A stretch of DNA of 64,000 nt from an uncultured Paracoccaceae bacterium (GTDB lineage Bacteria > Pseudomonadota > Alphaproteobacteria > Rhodobacterales > Rhodobacteraceae): positions 496,001 to 560,000 of the forward strand of contig CANMQO010000002.1 of the NCBI GenBank assembly GCA_947500055.1, written 5' to 3'. A model generated the notes under the pieces. That model saw only the letters and a program-made list of their open reading frames with translations, searched no databases and was not told the DNA's origin. Shown one piece after another: positions 46,024 to 55,533 of this stretch. The number at the start of each line of letters is the position of its first letter. Within the stretch, counting starts at the first letter, position 1. The position numbers and the translations under genes are program-made.

Positions 46024-47615
46024 GCATCTTGCGGATCAGTGACCTGTCGTTGCGCATTGGGCCTGTCGACATCTTGCGTGATGTGAACCTGTCAATGAAC
46101 CATGGCGAGATTGTCGCGATCACCGGTGAAAGCGGGTCGGGCAAGTCGATGACGGCCCTGTCGGTCATGGGGTTGTTGCCGCGTGGAGCGGTGGCCGAAG
46201 GTCAGATCATGCTGGATGGTGTCGATATCCTGCAAACCCCGGAGCCCGACCTGTGCCGGATGCGCGGCAATGCAATGGGCATGGTGTTTCAGGAGCCAAT
46301 GACGGCGCTGAACCCGGTGCAGACCATCGGCGCGCAGGTGGCCGAGACGATACTGATCCATGAGGATGTAACGCGCGCCGCCGCATATGCGCGTGCAGCG
46401 GAAATGCTGGAGCGGGTTGGCCTGAAGGTCGCCCCGAGCCGCTATCCGCATGAGTTGTCAGGGGGCCAACGTCAGCGGGTGGTGATTGCGATGGCGATTG
46501 CCTTACGCCCAAAACTTTTGATCGCGGATGAACCGACAACCGCGTTGGATGTTACCACGCAGGCCCGCATTCTCGACCTTTTGCAGGGGCTGGTGCGCGA
46601 GTTTGATATGGGGATGCTGCTGATCACGCATGATCTGGCTGTTGTGGCCGATGTGGCTGACCAGATTGTGGTGATGCAAAAGGGGCGCGTGGTGGAGGCT
46701 GGCCCCACGCAAGACCTTTTGACCAATATGCAGCACCCCTACACCAAGGCGCTGTTTGAATCGTCGTCCCATCAGGTGCAATTGCCGGCGCGGGCGGAAA
46801 CCGCACCGCTTTTGATGGTTGATCAGGTTGCCCGGGATTATCCGCTGCCCCGCAAGGGGTTGCTTGGTCCGCGTCCCAATTTCCGCGCGCTGCATGATAT
46901 CAGTTTTCAGATCGGCCATGGTGAGCGGGTAGGGTTGGTCGGTGAAAGCGGATGTGGGAAATCCACCCTGACCCGCGCCATTCTGGGGTTGGAGGATGTG
47001 CAAGCGGGTCAGATCCGGCTGGATGGTGCGCCCGTCTTTGCCGGAAAGCGCCCCAATCTGGCGGTGCGCCGCAAGATGCAGGTCGTCTTTCAGGACCCTT
47101 ACAGCAGTTTCAATCCCCGCCACCGGGTGGAGCGGTTGATAACGGAGCCGTTTCATTTGCTGGATGACCCGCCCATGGGTCTTGCGCGTGACGCGGCGAT
47201 CACGAAGGCCTTGCAGGATGTCGGGCTGTCCCGCAGTGATGCGGACAAGTATATTCACGAGTTTTCGGGCGGCCAACGTCAGCGCATCGCCATTGCCCGT
47301 GCGCTGATCATTGAACCGGAGTTGATCATCTTTGATGAGGCTGTTTCGGCGCTTGATGTATCTGTCCGGGCGCAGGTGCTGGATCTGATTGCCGATCTCT
47401 GCCGCAAGCGCCCCCTGGCCTATCTGTTCATCAGCCATGATTTGTCTGTTGTCCGTAATGTGACGGATCGGGTTATGGTGATGCAGGCGGGTCGGATCGT
47501 GGAACAGGGGGAGACGGAAGACGTTTTTGCCAATCCGCAGCATCCATACACCCAAACCCTGATCGCCGCCGTCCCGCAACTGCCGGAGTTATCCCATGCC
47601 ACTGACCCCGTTTGA
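46020..47615 (+). CDS. Fused double ATPase of the peptide-type ABC importer (DppD-DppF fusion)
   Basis: A 531-residue protein with two complete ABC domains in one chain. Domain one has Walker A GESGSGKS, signature LSGGQRQRVVIAMAIALRP and Walker B LLIADEPTTALDVT; domain two has GESGCGKS, FSGGQRQRIAIARALII and LIIFDEAVSALDVS. The oligopeptide C-terminal pattern (NPQHPYTQTLIAAVP) is present in both. The start at 46020 overlaps the permease stop; the same frame stays open back to 45672 but only within the permease gene. The 3' end overlaps the aldehyde dehydrogenase gene by 20 nt. Confidence 0.94.
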   Translation: MSILRISDLSLRIGPVDILRDVNLSMNHGEIVAITGESGSGKSMTALSVMGLLPRGAVAEGQIMLDGVDILQTPEPDLCRMRGNAMGMVFQEPMTALNPVQTIGAQVAETILIHEDVTRAAAYARAAEMLERVGLKVAPSRYPHELSGGQRQRVVIAMAIALRPKLLIADEPTTALDVTTQARILDLLQGLVREFDMGMLLITHDLAVVADVADQIVVMQKGRVVEAGPTQDLLTNMQHPYTKALFESSSHQVQLPARAETAPLLMVDQVARDYPLPRKGLLGPRPNFRALHDISFQIGHGERVGLVGESGCGKSTLTRAILGLEDVQAGQIRLDGAPVFAGKRPNLAVRRKMQVVFQDPYSSFNPRHRVERLITEPFHLLDDPPMGLARDAAITKALQDVGLSRSDADKYIHEFSGGQRQRIAIARALIIEPELIIFDEAVSALDVSVRAQVLDLIADLCRKRPLAYLFISHDLSVVRNVTDRVMVMQAGRIVEQGETEDVFANPQHPYTQTLIAAVPQLPELSHATDPV

Positions 47616-49038
47616 TATTCCTGAGGCCAGTAACGTGATTGAGGGGGCTTGGATTCGGGGCAATGCCCCGATCCAAGTCACGAACCCGTCTGATGGCGAA
47701 CAGCTGACGACAATCGCCCGTGGCACGGCGGAGGATGTGGACGCAGCGGTGATTGCCGCCCAGAAGGCCCGTGACGGCGATTGGGGCCGCATGACGGCAT
47801 TGGACCGTGGCCGTATTTTGCATCGGCTGGGTGTGTTGGTCTTGAACCATCGCGAAAGGCTGGCTGCGCTGGAAGCGATGGATGTGGGCAAGCCGCTGAC
47901 CCAGGCCCGGGCGGATGTTGTGGCCCTGGCCCGTTATCTGGAATTTTATGGTGGTGCCGCGGATAAGATTACCGGAGAGACGATTCCCTATCTGGATGGC
48001 TATACCGTTTATACATTGCGTGAACCGCATGGCGTGACCGGCCATATCATTCCCTGGAACTATCCGATGCAGATCATTGGTCGCTCGGTTGGCGCCGCGT
48101 TGGCGATGGGCAATGCCTGCGTGCTGAAACCGGCAGAGGATGCCTGTCTGACGGCCCTCGCCTTTGCCGCGCTGGCGATGCAGGCGGGTTTGCCGCCGGG
48201 AGCGCTGAACGTGGTGACCGGGTTGGGTGGGGAGGCTGGTGCGGCGCTGTCGGCCCATCCGGGGGTGCAGCATATGTCCTTTACCGGGTCGGTGCGCACA
48301 GGGGAGGCGATACAGGCTGCTGCTGCCCGCAATGTCATTCCAGTGACGCTGGAACTCGGCGGCAAATCCCCGCAGCTGGTGTTTGACGATGCCGATTTGG
48401 ATCGCGCCCTGCCGTTTCTGGTGAATGCAGGGATACAGAATGCGGGGCAGACCTGTTCCGCATCGAGCCGTATTCTGGTGCAGCGCGGGGTTTATGGTGC
48501 AGTGCGGGACAGGATGGCCGCCGCCTATCGTGACCTGAAGGTTGGCCCGGCCCTGGAGGATTTGCAGGTGGGGCCGCTGATCTCTGCCCGGCAGAAAGAC
48601 ATCGTGACGGGGTTTCTGGAGAAGGGGGCCGATCTGGATATTGCAGCACAGGGTGAGATCGTGACGGATGCGCCGGGGCATTATGTGCGCCCGACCCTGT
48701 TTGCCGATGTGCCGCCGGATCATGTGCTGGCCCGCGATGAAATCTTTGGCCCGGTGCAGGTCATCATCCCTTTTGCGGATGAGGCGGAGGCGATGGAGAT
48801 CGCCAATGGCACCGATTACGGGTTGGTTGCATCTGTCTGGACCGGCGATGGTGGTCGCCAGATGCGGTTGGCCAAAGCGCTGCGATCAGGTCAGGTGTTT
48901 ATCAATAATTACGGGGCCGGGGGCGGGGTTGAATTGCCCTTTGGCGGTGTCGGGAAATCGGGCCATGGCCGCGAAAAGGGGTTTGAGGCGCTTTATGGTT
49001 TCTCTACCCTGAAAACCGTGGCGGCATGGCATGGGTGA
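47596..49038 (+). CDS. NAD(P)-dependent aldehyde dehydrogenase
   Basis: A 480-residue class 3-type ALDH that oxidises an aldehyde to the acid. The catalytic residues are Glu253 (LELGGKSPQLV) and Cys287 (NAGQTCSASSR), and the cofactor region IIPWNYPMQIIGRSVGAALA is intact. Overall it resembles betaine- or gamma-aminobutyraldehyde-type enzymes (FYGGAADKITGETIPYLDGYTVYTLREP), but the substrate is not certain. It starts 20 nt inside the ATPase gene and overlaps the SDR gene region, so it belongs to the importer operon and probably acts on the imported compound or its breakdown product. Confidence 0.92.
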   Translation: MPLTPFDIPEASNVIEGAWIRGNAPIQVTNPSDGEQLTTIARGTAEDVDAAVIAAQKARDGDWGRMTALDRGRILHRLGVLVLNHRERLAALEAMDVGKPLTQARADVVALARYLEFYGGAADKITGETIPYLDGYTVYTLREPHGVTGHIIPWNYPMQIIGRSVGAALAMGNACVLKPAEDACLTALAFAALAMQAGLPPGALNVVTGLGGEAGAALSAHPGVQHMSFTGSVRTGEAIQAAAARNVIPVTLELGGKSPQLVFDDADLDRALPFLVNAGIQNAGQTCSASSRILVQRGVYGAVRDRMAAAYRDLKVGPALEDLQVGPLISARQKDIVTGFLEKGADLDIAAQGEIVTDAPGHYVRPTLFADVPPDHVLARDEIFGPVQVIIPFADEAEAMEIANGTDYGLVASVWTGDGGRQMRLAKALRSGQVFINNYGAGGGVELPFGGVGKSGHGREKGFEALYGFSTLKTVAAWHG

Positions 49039-49042
49039 TGGG

Positions 49043-49780
49043 ATGAGACTTTCAGGAAAGACGGCGATTGTTACGGGTGGCGGATCGGGTTTTGGTGCGG
49101 GCATCGCGCGCAAGTTTGCGGCTGAGGGCGCGCAGGTTGTGGTGGCGGATATCAATACCGATGGCGCGCAGCATGTGGCCGATGAAATCGGGGGACGGGC
49201 GTTGACCTGTGATGTGTCTGATGCCGGATCGGTGAGCTATCTGGCAAAGACTGTGCTGGGCGCCGGGCCGGTGGATATTCTGGTCAATAATGCCGGCGTT
49301 ACCCATTTGCCCAGCGCGATGGAGGATGTCAGCGAGGAGGATTTTGACCGCGTTTACGGGGTCAATATGAAGTCAGTCTATCTGTTCGCCCGCGCTTTCG
49401 TGCCGCATTTCAAGGCCCAACAGTCAGGTGCAATCCTGAATATCGCCTCGACCGCTGGTGTATCACCCCGGCCCAATCTGAATTGGTACAATGCGTCAAA
49501 GGGCTGGATGATCACGGCAACCAAGGCGATGGCGGTGGAACTGGCCCCGCATGGCGTGCGGGTGAATGCGTTGAACCCTGTGGCGGGGGAAACACCTTTG
49601 TTGAAATCATTCATGGGTGAGGACACGCCGGAGATGCGGGCGAAGTTTCTGGCGACGATCCCGCTGGGCCGGTTTTCCACGCCGGAGGATATGGGCAATG
49701 CCGCCTGTTTTCTGTGTTCGGACGAGGCGAGCATGATCACAGGTGTGGCGATGGAGGTGGATGGTGGCCGCTGTATCTAA
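49043..49780 (+). CDS. Short-chain dehydrogenase/reductase (SDR)
   Basis: A 245-residue classical SDR, predicted to oxidise or reduce an alcohol/ketone with NAD(P). The cofactor motif TGGGSGFGAGIA is at 11-22, Asn109 (VNMKS), Ser136 (NIASTAG), Tyr149 and Lys153 (YNASK) complete the catalytic tetrad. Asp36 in VVVADIN suggests NAD preference. I use ATG 49043 (MRLSGKTAIVTGG); ATG 49031 adds four residues and would overlap the ALDH stop. The 3' end overlaps the next gene by 20 nt. Confidence 0.9.
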   Translation: MRLSGKTAIVTGGGSGFGAGIARKFAAEGAQVVVADINTDGAQHVADEIGGRALTCDVSDAGSVSYLAKTVLGAGPVDILVNNAGVTHLPSAMEDVSEEDFDRVYGVNMKSVYLFARAFVPHFKAQQSGAILNIASTAGVSPRPNLNWYNASKGWMITATKAMAVELAPHGVRVNALNPVAGETPLLKSFMGEDTPEMRAKFLATIPLGRFSTPEDMGNAACFLCSDEASMITGVAMEVDGGRCI

Positions 49781-50795
49781 AGGACCGCATAACCTGATCA
49801 CCGACGTGGCTGGGCTGCGTGTTGGCAATGCGCAGGATGATCGGTTGAAATCCGGCAGTACTGTTCTGGTCGGCGACAAGCCTTTTGTCGCCAGTGTGCA
49901 TGTGATGGGTGGTGCACCGGGCACGCGCGAGACGGATTTGCTGGCCCCTGACAAGACGGTGGCGGCAGTGGATGCGCTGGTCCTGTCGGGCGGCTCTGCC
50001 TTTGGGCTGGATGCATGCTCGGGTGTCATGGACGGGTTGCGCGCCATGGGCCGTGGCTATGCCGTGGGGCCGATGCATATTCCGATTGTGCCGGGCGCCA
50101 TCATTTTTGATTTGATCAATGGTGGTGACAAGGATTGGGGTGACAACCCCTATCGCGCATTGGGACGTGCAGCGTTGGAGAATGCAGGCGCTGATTTCCC
50201 GCTCGGCTCGGTTGGTGCCGGTACGGGTGCGATGGCGGCGATGCAGAAGGGCGGTCTTGGGTCGGCCTCCATGATGTTGCTGGATGGGACGACGGTTGGC
50301 GCATTAGTTGCGGTGAATTCATTGGGCAGTGTGACGACACCGGGAGACCGGCATTTCTGGGCAGCGCCGTTTGAAATGGATGGCGAGTTCGGCGGCGCGG
50401 GACCTGATCCGTCAGCGGGTTTGGTGAACGCCCAACCCAGTCGCAAGGAAAGGGCGATGTTCATGCATGCCACCGGGCAGTTGGCCAATACCACCATTGC
50501 CATTGTCGCGACTGATGCACCCTTGAGCAAATCGCAGTGCCACCGCATGGCCGTGACCGCCCATGACGGGCTGGCGCGGGCCATTGTGCCGGCGCATACG
50601 CCGCTGGATGGCGACCTTGTTTTTGCCGCTTCTACGGGCGTCGGCGAAATTGTGGACCATCAGGCAATGCGCGATATCGGTGCCGCAGCAGCGGTTTGCC
50701 TGAGCCGGGCGATTTGTCGGGGTGTTTATGAGGCGGTGGAGGCGGAGGGGGATATCATTCCGACCTACCGGCAAATGGGTGGTGAAGCGTTGTAG
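49761..50795 (+). CDS. P1-family self-processing aminopeptidase/amidase (DmpA/NylC-like)
   Basis: A 344-residue Ntn-type hydrolase precursor of the S58/P1 family, whose members cleave N-terminal D-, L- or beta-amino acids (DmpA, BapA) or nylon oligomers (NylC). The self-cleavage site is predicted between Asn186 and Ser187 in LVAVNSLGS, making Ser187 the nucleophile. Other family features are DVAGLRVGNAQDDR, LSGGSAFGLDA and DWGDNPYRALG. No signal peptide is seen, so it acts in the cytoplasm on imported substrate. GGAGGT lies just before ATG 49761; GTG 49764 is an alternative. The gene overlaps the SDR gene by 20 nt. Confidence 0.9.
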   Translation: MVAAVSKGPHNLITDVAGLRVGNAQDDRLKSGSTVLVGDKPFVASVHVMGGAPGTRETDLLAPDKTVAAVDALVLSGGSAFGLDACSGVMDGLRAMGRGYAVGPMHIPIVPGAIIFDLINGGDKDWGDNPYRALGRAALENAGADFPLGSVGAGTGAMAAMQKGGLGSASMMLLDGTTVGALVAVNSLGSVTTPGDRHFWAAPFEMDGEFGGAGPDPSAGLVNAQPSRKERAMFMHATGQLANTTIAIVATDAPLSKSQCHRMAVTAHDGLARAIVPAHTPLDGDLVFAASTGVGEIVDHQAMRDIGAAAAVCLSRAICRGVYEAVEAEGDIIPTYRQMGGEAL

Positions 50796-50802
50796 CTGAC
50801 GC

Positions 50803-52017
50803 CTAAGAAGCGACTGCCAACCCCGCATTGGTGTTCAGCAGATAACCGGACAAGATTGGTCCGCAGGCAGCCCCGATTGCTCTGGCGTTGCCGCCGATGC
50901 TGCCACTTTCAATGCGCGGGGGCAGCAGGCCGCGGGTATCCTGGTTGATCATGTATCGCTGCACCCGTTCCACCAGATCCTGCCGCACATCTGCGGGGAA
51001 GGCGCCGTCGATCAGGATGGCTTCGAAATCGATGACCGAACAAGTTGCCAAACAGGCCTTTGCCAGTTCCTGCGCGGTTTGTCCCAGCCAGAGGTCGACA
51101 TAGCGGGTGATGCCGCCCCAATCCTGCGGGCTGCGCCAGATGAGGGCAGGATCAATATCGACCTCCGCCAATCGCGTTTCGAGCAGGTGGATCGACGCCA
51201 TGTCGACCAGTTGTTTGCTTTCGCCCATCGGGCTGACGCTGGGCAGAGAGCCAAGCGCGCCTGCGTTGCCTTGCCGTCCTTCAAAAACGGAGTGGTTCAA
51301 CACGATGCCGCCGCCAATAAAGGCGCCAACAAAGAAATAGGCGTAGTCGCGGAACTCCTTGCCCCGACCAAACACATGTTCCGCCTGACAGGCCGCTGTT
51401 GCATCGTTGACAATGGAGACCGGCAGCGTGCTGAATTTGCCGATTTCCTGCGCAATATCGACAGTTTTCCAGTCCATGAACTCTTGCGTATTTGCGGCGT
51501 TGGGTTCGGTTCGGTTCCACATTTCGAACGGGGCGGCGACGCCGATGCCACAGATCCGATCAACAACATCGGGGGCAAGCCCAGCCATGATGATGGCCAT
51601 ACCTTCCGAGAGAAAGCTGAACACATCAGCGGCAATCGGAACACTGTAGTTAAGCTGCATCTGCTGGCGCACCGCGCCGGTCATATCCATCAGCAACAGA
51701 TCTGCCGAACGGCGCCCGATTTTGAGCCCAAAGGCCAGGACACCATCGGGTGACAGCATCATCGGGACCGAAGGTTTTCCCACTTTCCCGCGCACCGGAT
51801 TTCCGCGTGTCAAAAGACCATCGCTTTCCAGCCGTTTGAGAATCGCAGAGACCGCCGGAGCGGACAGGCCAGATAGTCTGGCAAGGTCACTTGCTGGCAT
51901 GTCGCCATGCCGATGCAACAGTGTCAGGAGCAATCTTTCATTATGATTGCTCACACCTTTTTGGCTCAGCCCGGCGCTGATTGATCTGACGACTGCATCT
52001 GGCATCTCAGCGCCCAT
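50803..52017 (-). CDS. ROK-family transcriptional regulator
   Basis: A 404-residue repressor-type ROK protein. The winged helix-turn-helix is near residues 20-75 (HGDMPASDLARLSGLSAPAVS, then LLTRGNPVRG), followed by the sugar-kinase-like ROK domain (GLKIGRRSADLLLMD, VNDATAACQAEHVFG, FFVGAFIGGGIVLN). The ROK zinc cluster is not obvious, as in many regulators of this kind. The ATG at 52017 follows GGGAGGTG. It is divergent from the frcBCA-type sugar importer and so probably controls it in response to the imported sugar. Confidence 0.9.
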   Translation of the reverse strand: MGAEMPDAVVRSISAGLSQKGVSNHNERLLLTLLHRHGDMPASDLARLSGLSAPAVSAILKRLESDGLLTRGNPVRGKVGKPSVPMMLSPDGVLAFGLKIGRRSADLLLMDMTGAVRQQMQLNYSVPIAADVFSFLSEGMAIIMAGLAPDVVDRICGIGVAAPFEMWNRTEPNAANTQEFMDWKTVDIAQEIGKFSTLPVSIVNDATAACQAEHVFGRGKEFRDYAYFFVGAFIGGGIVLNHSVFEGRQGNAGALGSLPSVSPMGESKQLVDMASIHLLETRLAEVDIDPALIWRSPQDWGGITRYVDLWLGQTAQELAKACLATCSVIDFEAILIDGAFPADVRQDLVERVQRYMINQDTRGLLPPRIESGSIGGNARAIGAACGPILSGYLLNTNAGLAVAS

Positions 52018-52066
52018 AAGCACCTCCCACGTGGAAAAGTCTAGCCGAGGTGAATTAATAAAGAAA

Positions 52067-52085
52067 GTTAATTAATTAATTGACA
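52067..52085. promoter_or_regulatory. AT-rich palindrome and -35-like box upstream of the sugar importer
   Basis: GTTAATTAATTAATTGAC at 52067-52084 is an almost perfect palindrome (16 of 18 positions) in otherwise GC-rich DNA, and its right end overlaps TTGACA (52080-52085), a consensus -35 box reading toward the importer. No good -10 box is visible at 17 nt. The placement fits an operator for the divergent ROK regulator. Confidence 0.5.
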
Positions 52086-52191
52086 GTGTCGTGAGAATCG
52101 GTTTCCCTAACGTCATCGGCTCCCTGATCGGTGAGCTTGAAGACCATGGGGGTGGGTGGCCCTCGGACATATGATTTTCTGGGAGGAAAAC

Positions 52192-53211
52192 ATGAGAAAA
52201 CTTCTTATCGGTACAGCACTTGCGGCAATCACAACTGCAGGTGGAGCGATGGCTGATGGGCATGGCACATCTGCCTGCCTGATCACGAAAACCGACACGA
52301 ACCCATTTTTTGTCAAGATGCGCGAAGGCGCGGAAGCCGCTGCAGAAGCGGCTGGGCTGACCCTGCGTTCCTATGCGGGAAAGGTTGATGGCGACCATGA
52401 AACCCAAGTTGCCGCAATCGAGACATGCATCGCGGATGGCGCATCCGGTATCCTGCTGACCGCCTCCGACACGTCATCAATCGTCGGTGCTGTGACCCAG
52501 GCGCGTGATGCGGGCCTTTTGGTCATTGCGTTGGACACACCGCTGGAGCCGATTGACGCCGCCGACGCAACATTTGCGACTGACAACTTCCTTGCCGGCG
52601 AACTGATCGGCCAATGGGCCGCGGCCACACTCGGCGACGATGCGGCAAACGCCAAGATTGCGATGCTTGACCTTGCGGTGAGCCAGCCAACCGTTGGCGT
52701 GTTGCGCGATCAGGGTTTCTTGCAGGGGTTTGGCATTGATCTTGCCGATCCAAACGTAAATGGCGACGAGGACGACCCCCGCATCGTTGGCAATGACGTC
52801 ACCGCAGGCAACGAAGAAGGCGGTCGTCGGGCGATGGAAAATCTGCTTGCCGTCGATCCGGAGATCAACGTGGTCTATACGATCAACGAACCAGCCGCCG
52901 CTGGCGCGTATGAGGCGCTGAAGTCCATCGGTCGCGAAAACGATGTGCTGATCGTTTCTGTCGATGGCGGCTGCCCGGGTGTGCAGAACATCGCTGATGG
53001 CGTAATTGGTGCGACATCGCAGCAATATCCGCTGCTGATGGCGTCAAAGGGGATCGAAGCGATTGCCGCCTTTGCGGCGGATGGTACCTTGCCTGAGAAT
53101 ACGCCGGGCAAGAATTTCTTCGACACTGGTGTGGCCCTGGTCACTGACCAGCCTGCCGATGGCGTTGAAAGCATCTCTGTCGCTGAGGGCACGGACCTTT
53201 GCTGGGGTTAA
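52192..53211 (+). CDS. frcB: Sugar ABC importer substrate-binding protein (FrcB-like)
   Basis: A 339-residue periplasmic sugar-binding protein of the ribose/fructose class with a signal peptide ([20 protein letters not shown]). Sequence such as [37 protein letters not shown] and [20 protein letters not shown] is very like my memory of Sinorhizobium FrcB, the fructose/mannose/ribose binding protein. ATG at 52192 follows GGGAGGAAAAC, a strong ribosome site. A terminator-like hairpin follows, so this gene is probably expressed more than the transporter core. Confidence 0.85.
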   Translation: MRKLLIGTALAAITTAGGAMADGHGTSACLITKTDTNPFFVKMREGAEAAAEAAGLTLRSYAGKVDGDHETQVAAIETCIADGASGILLTASDTSSIVGAVTQARDAGLLVIALDTPLEPIDAADATFATDNFLAGELIGQWAAATLGDDAANAKIAMLDLAVSQPTVGVLRDQGFLQGFGIDLADPNVNGDEDDPRIVGNDVTAGNEEGGRRAMENLLAVDPEINVVYTINEPAAAGAYEALKSIGRENDVLIVSVDGGCPGVQNIADGVIGATSQQYPLLMASKGIEAIAAFAADGTLPENTPGKNFFDTGVALVTDQPADGVESISVAEGTDLCWG

Positions 53212-53240
53212 CCCACGCGGTCTTCTCTGACTGAAAATGA

Positions 53241-53266
53241 AAGGGGCAACGTAAGTTGCCCTTTTT
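53241..53266 (+). terminator. Attenuator-like terminator between frcB and frcC
   Basis: AAGGGGCAAC pairs with GTTGCCCTTT around a GTAA tetraloop (one G-T pair), followed by a run of T. It lies 30 nt after the binding-protein stop and 49 nt before frcC. It is expected to allow partial read-through so that the binding protein is made in excess. Confidence 0.8.
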
Positions 53267-53314
53267 CAACACAGGCTGTGCTAGCCTGCTCGCGCGTTGA
53301 ACAAGGGGCCACAA

Positions 53315-54403
53315 ATGCCAAACGATTCTGAAAATTATGAGGCCGTTGCCCAAGCAAACCGTGCCGAAACGGTTGCTGAATTTTCTGACGGCCGCAAAGG
53401 GTTTCTGTCCCATTTGCAGCACGCCTTGCACGTCAATCCTGCCCTTGTTCCGCTGTTTGTTCTTGTCGCCGCTATTGTGGTGTTCGGGCTGCTGCTGGGA
53501 TCAAAATTCTTTTCGCCCTTTGCGCTGACCCTGATCCTGCAACAGGTGCAGATTGTGGGCATTGTTGCCGCTGCACAAAGCCTTGTGATCCTGACTGCGG
53601 GAATTGATCTGAGCGTCGGCGCCATAGCTGTTCTTTCCAGCGTCATCATGGGCCAATTCACATTTCGTTATGGTGTGCCCGTTGAGATCGCGGTCGCACT
53701 GGGCCTGGCCTTTGGTACATTGGTCGGGTCGATCAATGGCTGGCTGGTCGCTGTAATGAAGCTGCCCCCGTTTATCGTGACCCTTGGCATGTGGCAGATC
53801 GTTCTGGCTGCAAATTTTCTATATTCTGCAAATGAAACGATCCGCAGCCAGCAGATCGAGGCGGACGCCCCATTGCTGCAATTGCTTGGCACAACTTTCA
53901 AAATTGGCGCGGATGCAGATGGGCGCGGCGGCGCGACCTTTACCTATGGCGTGATTGCGATGGTGCTGATCTTTGCCTTTCTTGCTTATGTTCTGAGCCA
54001 GACCGCATGGGGTCGCCATGTCTACGCCGTGGGCGATGACCCGGAGGCGGCCCAGCTGTCGGGCGTGAATGTGCGCTATACGCTTATTTCTGTCTACGCG
54101 GTGACCGGATTTATCTGTGCAATCGCCGGTTGGGCGCTGATCGGGCGGATCGGGTCGGTCAGTCCGACATCGGGTCAGCTGCTGAATATTGAGAGCATCA
54201 CGGCGGTGGTGATTGGTGGCATCTCACTTTTCGGGGGGCGCGGATCGATTTTGGGGCCGCTATTCGGGGCATTGATTGTTGGTGTCTTTACGCTTGGCCT
54301 ACGGCTTGCCGGGGCCGACGCGCAGTGGACGTTCCTGCTGATCGGCGTGCTGATCATCGGCGCTGTCACAGTGGACCAGTGGATCAGAAAGGTATCAGCA
54401 TAA
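53315..54403 (+). CDS. frcC: Sugar ABC importer permease (FrcC-like)
   Basis: A 362-residue permease of the ribose-type (BPD_transp_2) family with about ten helices and a polar N-terminal tail of roughly 40 residues. Typical segments are AAAQSLVILTAGIDLSVGAI, LPPFIVTLGMWQIVLAANF and FGGRGSILGPLFGALIVGVF. ATG at 53315 follows AAGGGG; TTG at 53297 is in frame but not required. The stop overlaps the frcA start by one base. Confidence 0.87.
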   Translation: MPNDSENYEAVAQANRAETVAEFSDGRKGFLSHLQHALHVNPALVPLFVLVAAIVVFGLLLGSKFFSPFALTLILQQVQIVGIVAAAQSLVILTAGIDLSVGAIAVLSSVIMGQFTFRYGVPVEIAVALGLAFGTLVGSINGWLVAVMKLPPFIVTLGMWQIVLAANFLYSANETIRSQQIEADAPLLQLLGTTFKIGADADGRGGATFTYGVIAMVLIFAFLAYVLSQTAWGRHVYAVGDDPEAAQLSGVNVRYTLISVYAVTGFICAIAGWALIGRIGSVSPTSGQLLNIESITAVVIGGISLFGGRGSILGPLFGALIVGVFTLGLRLAGADAQWTFLLIGVLIIGAVTVDQWIRKVSA

Positions 54404-55167
54404 TGGAACCGATTTTGAAAGGACGCGGGCTGGTCAAGCGCTATGGCAAGGTGACCGCTTTGGATCATTGCGATTTTGACTTGTACCCCGGCGAAATTCT
54501 GGCCGTTATCGGTGATAACGGTGCTGGAAAGTCATCGCTGATCAAGGCCCTTTCGGGCGCTGTCATAGCTGACGAGGGGGAGGTATTCCTTGAAGGACGT
54601 CAGGTGAAATTCACGTCGCCCACGGATGCCCGCGAGGAAGGGATTGAAACGGTTTATCAGACCCTTGCCATGTCGCCTGCCCTGTCGATTGCCGACAATA
54701 TGTTCATGGGCCGCGAGTTGCGCAAACCGGGGTTTCGAGGCAAGTGGTTGCGGCAACTGGACCGTCAACGCATGGAAAAGCTGGCCCGTGACAAGCTGTC
54801 GGAACTTGGTTTGATGACGATCCAGAACATCAATCAGGCTGTTGAAACCCTGTCGGGCGGTCAACGCCAGGGTGTTGCCGTTGCGCGTGCCGCTGCATTT
54901 GGGTCCAAGGTGATTATCCTTGACGAGCCTACAGCGGCACTGGGCGTAAAGGAATCCCGCCGCGTTCTGGAACTGATCCTTGACGTTCGATCACGCGGTA
55001 TTCCGATTATCCTGATCAGCCACAACATGCCGCATGTATTCGAGGTTGCCGACCGTATCCATGTGCACCGTCTTGGCAGACGGCTATGTGTCGTTGATCC
55101 AAAGGATTATACGATGTCGGACGCCGTGGCGTTCATGACGGGCGCAAAGGAAGCACCGACGCCTTAG
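54403..55167 (+). CDS. frcA: Sugar ABC importer ATP-binding protein (FrcA-like, single ABC domain)
   Basis: A 254-residue ATPase with Walker A GDNGAGKS at 37-44, signature TLSGGQRQGVAVARAAAFG and Walker B VIILDEPTAALGVKES. Unlike RbsA or XylG it has a single ABC domain, the form seen in FrcA. It is the last gene of the operon; the frcK sugar kinase found in rhizobial frcBCAK is not present. Its stop is directly adjacent to the convergent VOC gene stop, with no base between. Confidence 0.87.
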   Translation: MEPILKGRGLVKRYGKVTALDHCDFDLYPGEILAVIGDNGAGKSSLIKALSGAVIADEGEVFLEGRQVKFTSPTDAREEGIETVYQTLAMSPALSIADNMFMGRELRKPGFRGKWLRQLDRQRMEKLARDKLSELGLMTIQNINQAVETLSGGQRQGVAVARAAAFGSKVIILDEPTAALGVKESRRVLELILDVRSRGIPIILISHNMPHVFEVADRIHVHRLGRRLCVVDPKDYTMSDAVAFMTGAKEAPTP

Positions 55168-55533
55168 TTAGGCTGCGGCAGGCTCCCATAACTCTATCGG
55201 GTTTCCCTCCGGATCATGAATGCGGGCGAATTGTCCGATCCCTTCCATGGTTTCCACTGCGCCGCATTCAATGCCTGCGGCGTTCAGCTCTTCGATTGCC
55301 GCGCTGAGGTCTGCGACACGGAAGTTCAGCATGAAAGTGCGATCTGGCCCGAAGTAATCGGTGTCTTCGGAAAACGGGGAAAAGACAGTGACGCCTGTTT
55401 CAGTCACCCATGGCTGCATTGTTTCAGATGTTGGAGCAGGGTTAATCCCAAGGTGGGTTTGATACCAGTCTGCGAGCGCGCTTGGGTCTTTGGATCTGAA
55501 GAAAAAGCCACCGATGCCCAGAACTTTGACCAT
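55168..55533 (-). CDS. VOC (glyoxalase/bleomycin-resistance fold) family protein
   Basis: A 121-residue vicinal-oxygen-chelate protein: VLGIGGFFFRSKDPSALADWY at the N-terminus and ARIHDPEGNPIELWEP at the C-terminus, the latter holding the metal-site glutamate. The first metal ligand position is occupied by a non-standard residue (GGFFFRS), so it may not be a typical metal enzyme. ATG at 55533 is used rather than 55545. The substrate is unknown. It is separated by 150 nt of featureless sequence from the next gene upstream. Confidence 0.8.
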   Translation of the reverse strand: MVKVLGIGGFFFRSKDPSALADWYQTHLGINPAPTSETMQPWVTETGVTVFSPFSEDTDYFGPDRTFMLNFRVADLSAAIEELNAAGIECGAVETMEGIGQFARIHDPEGNPIELWEPAAA

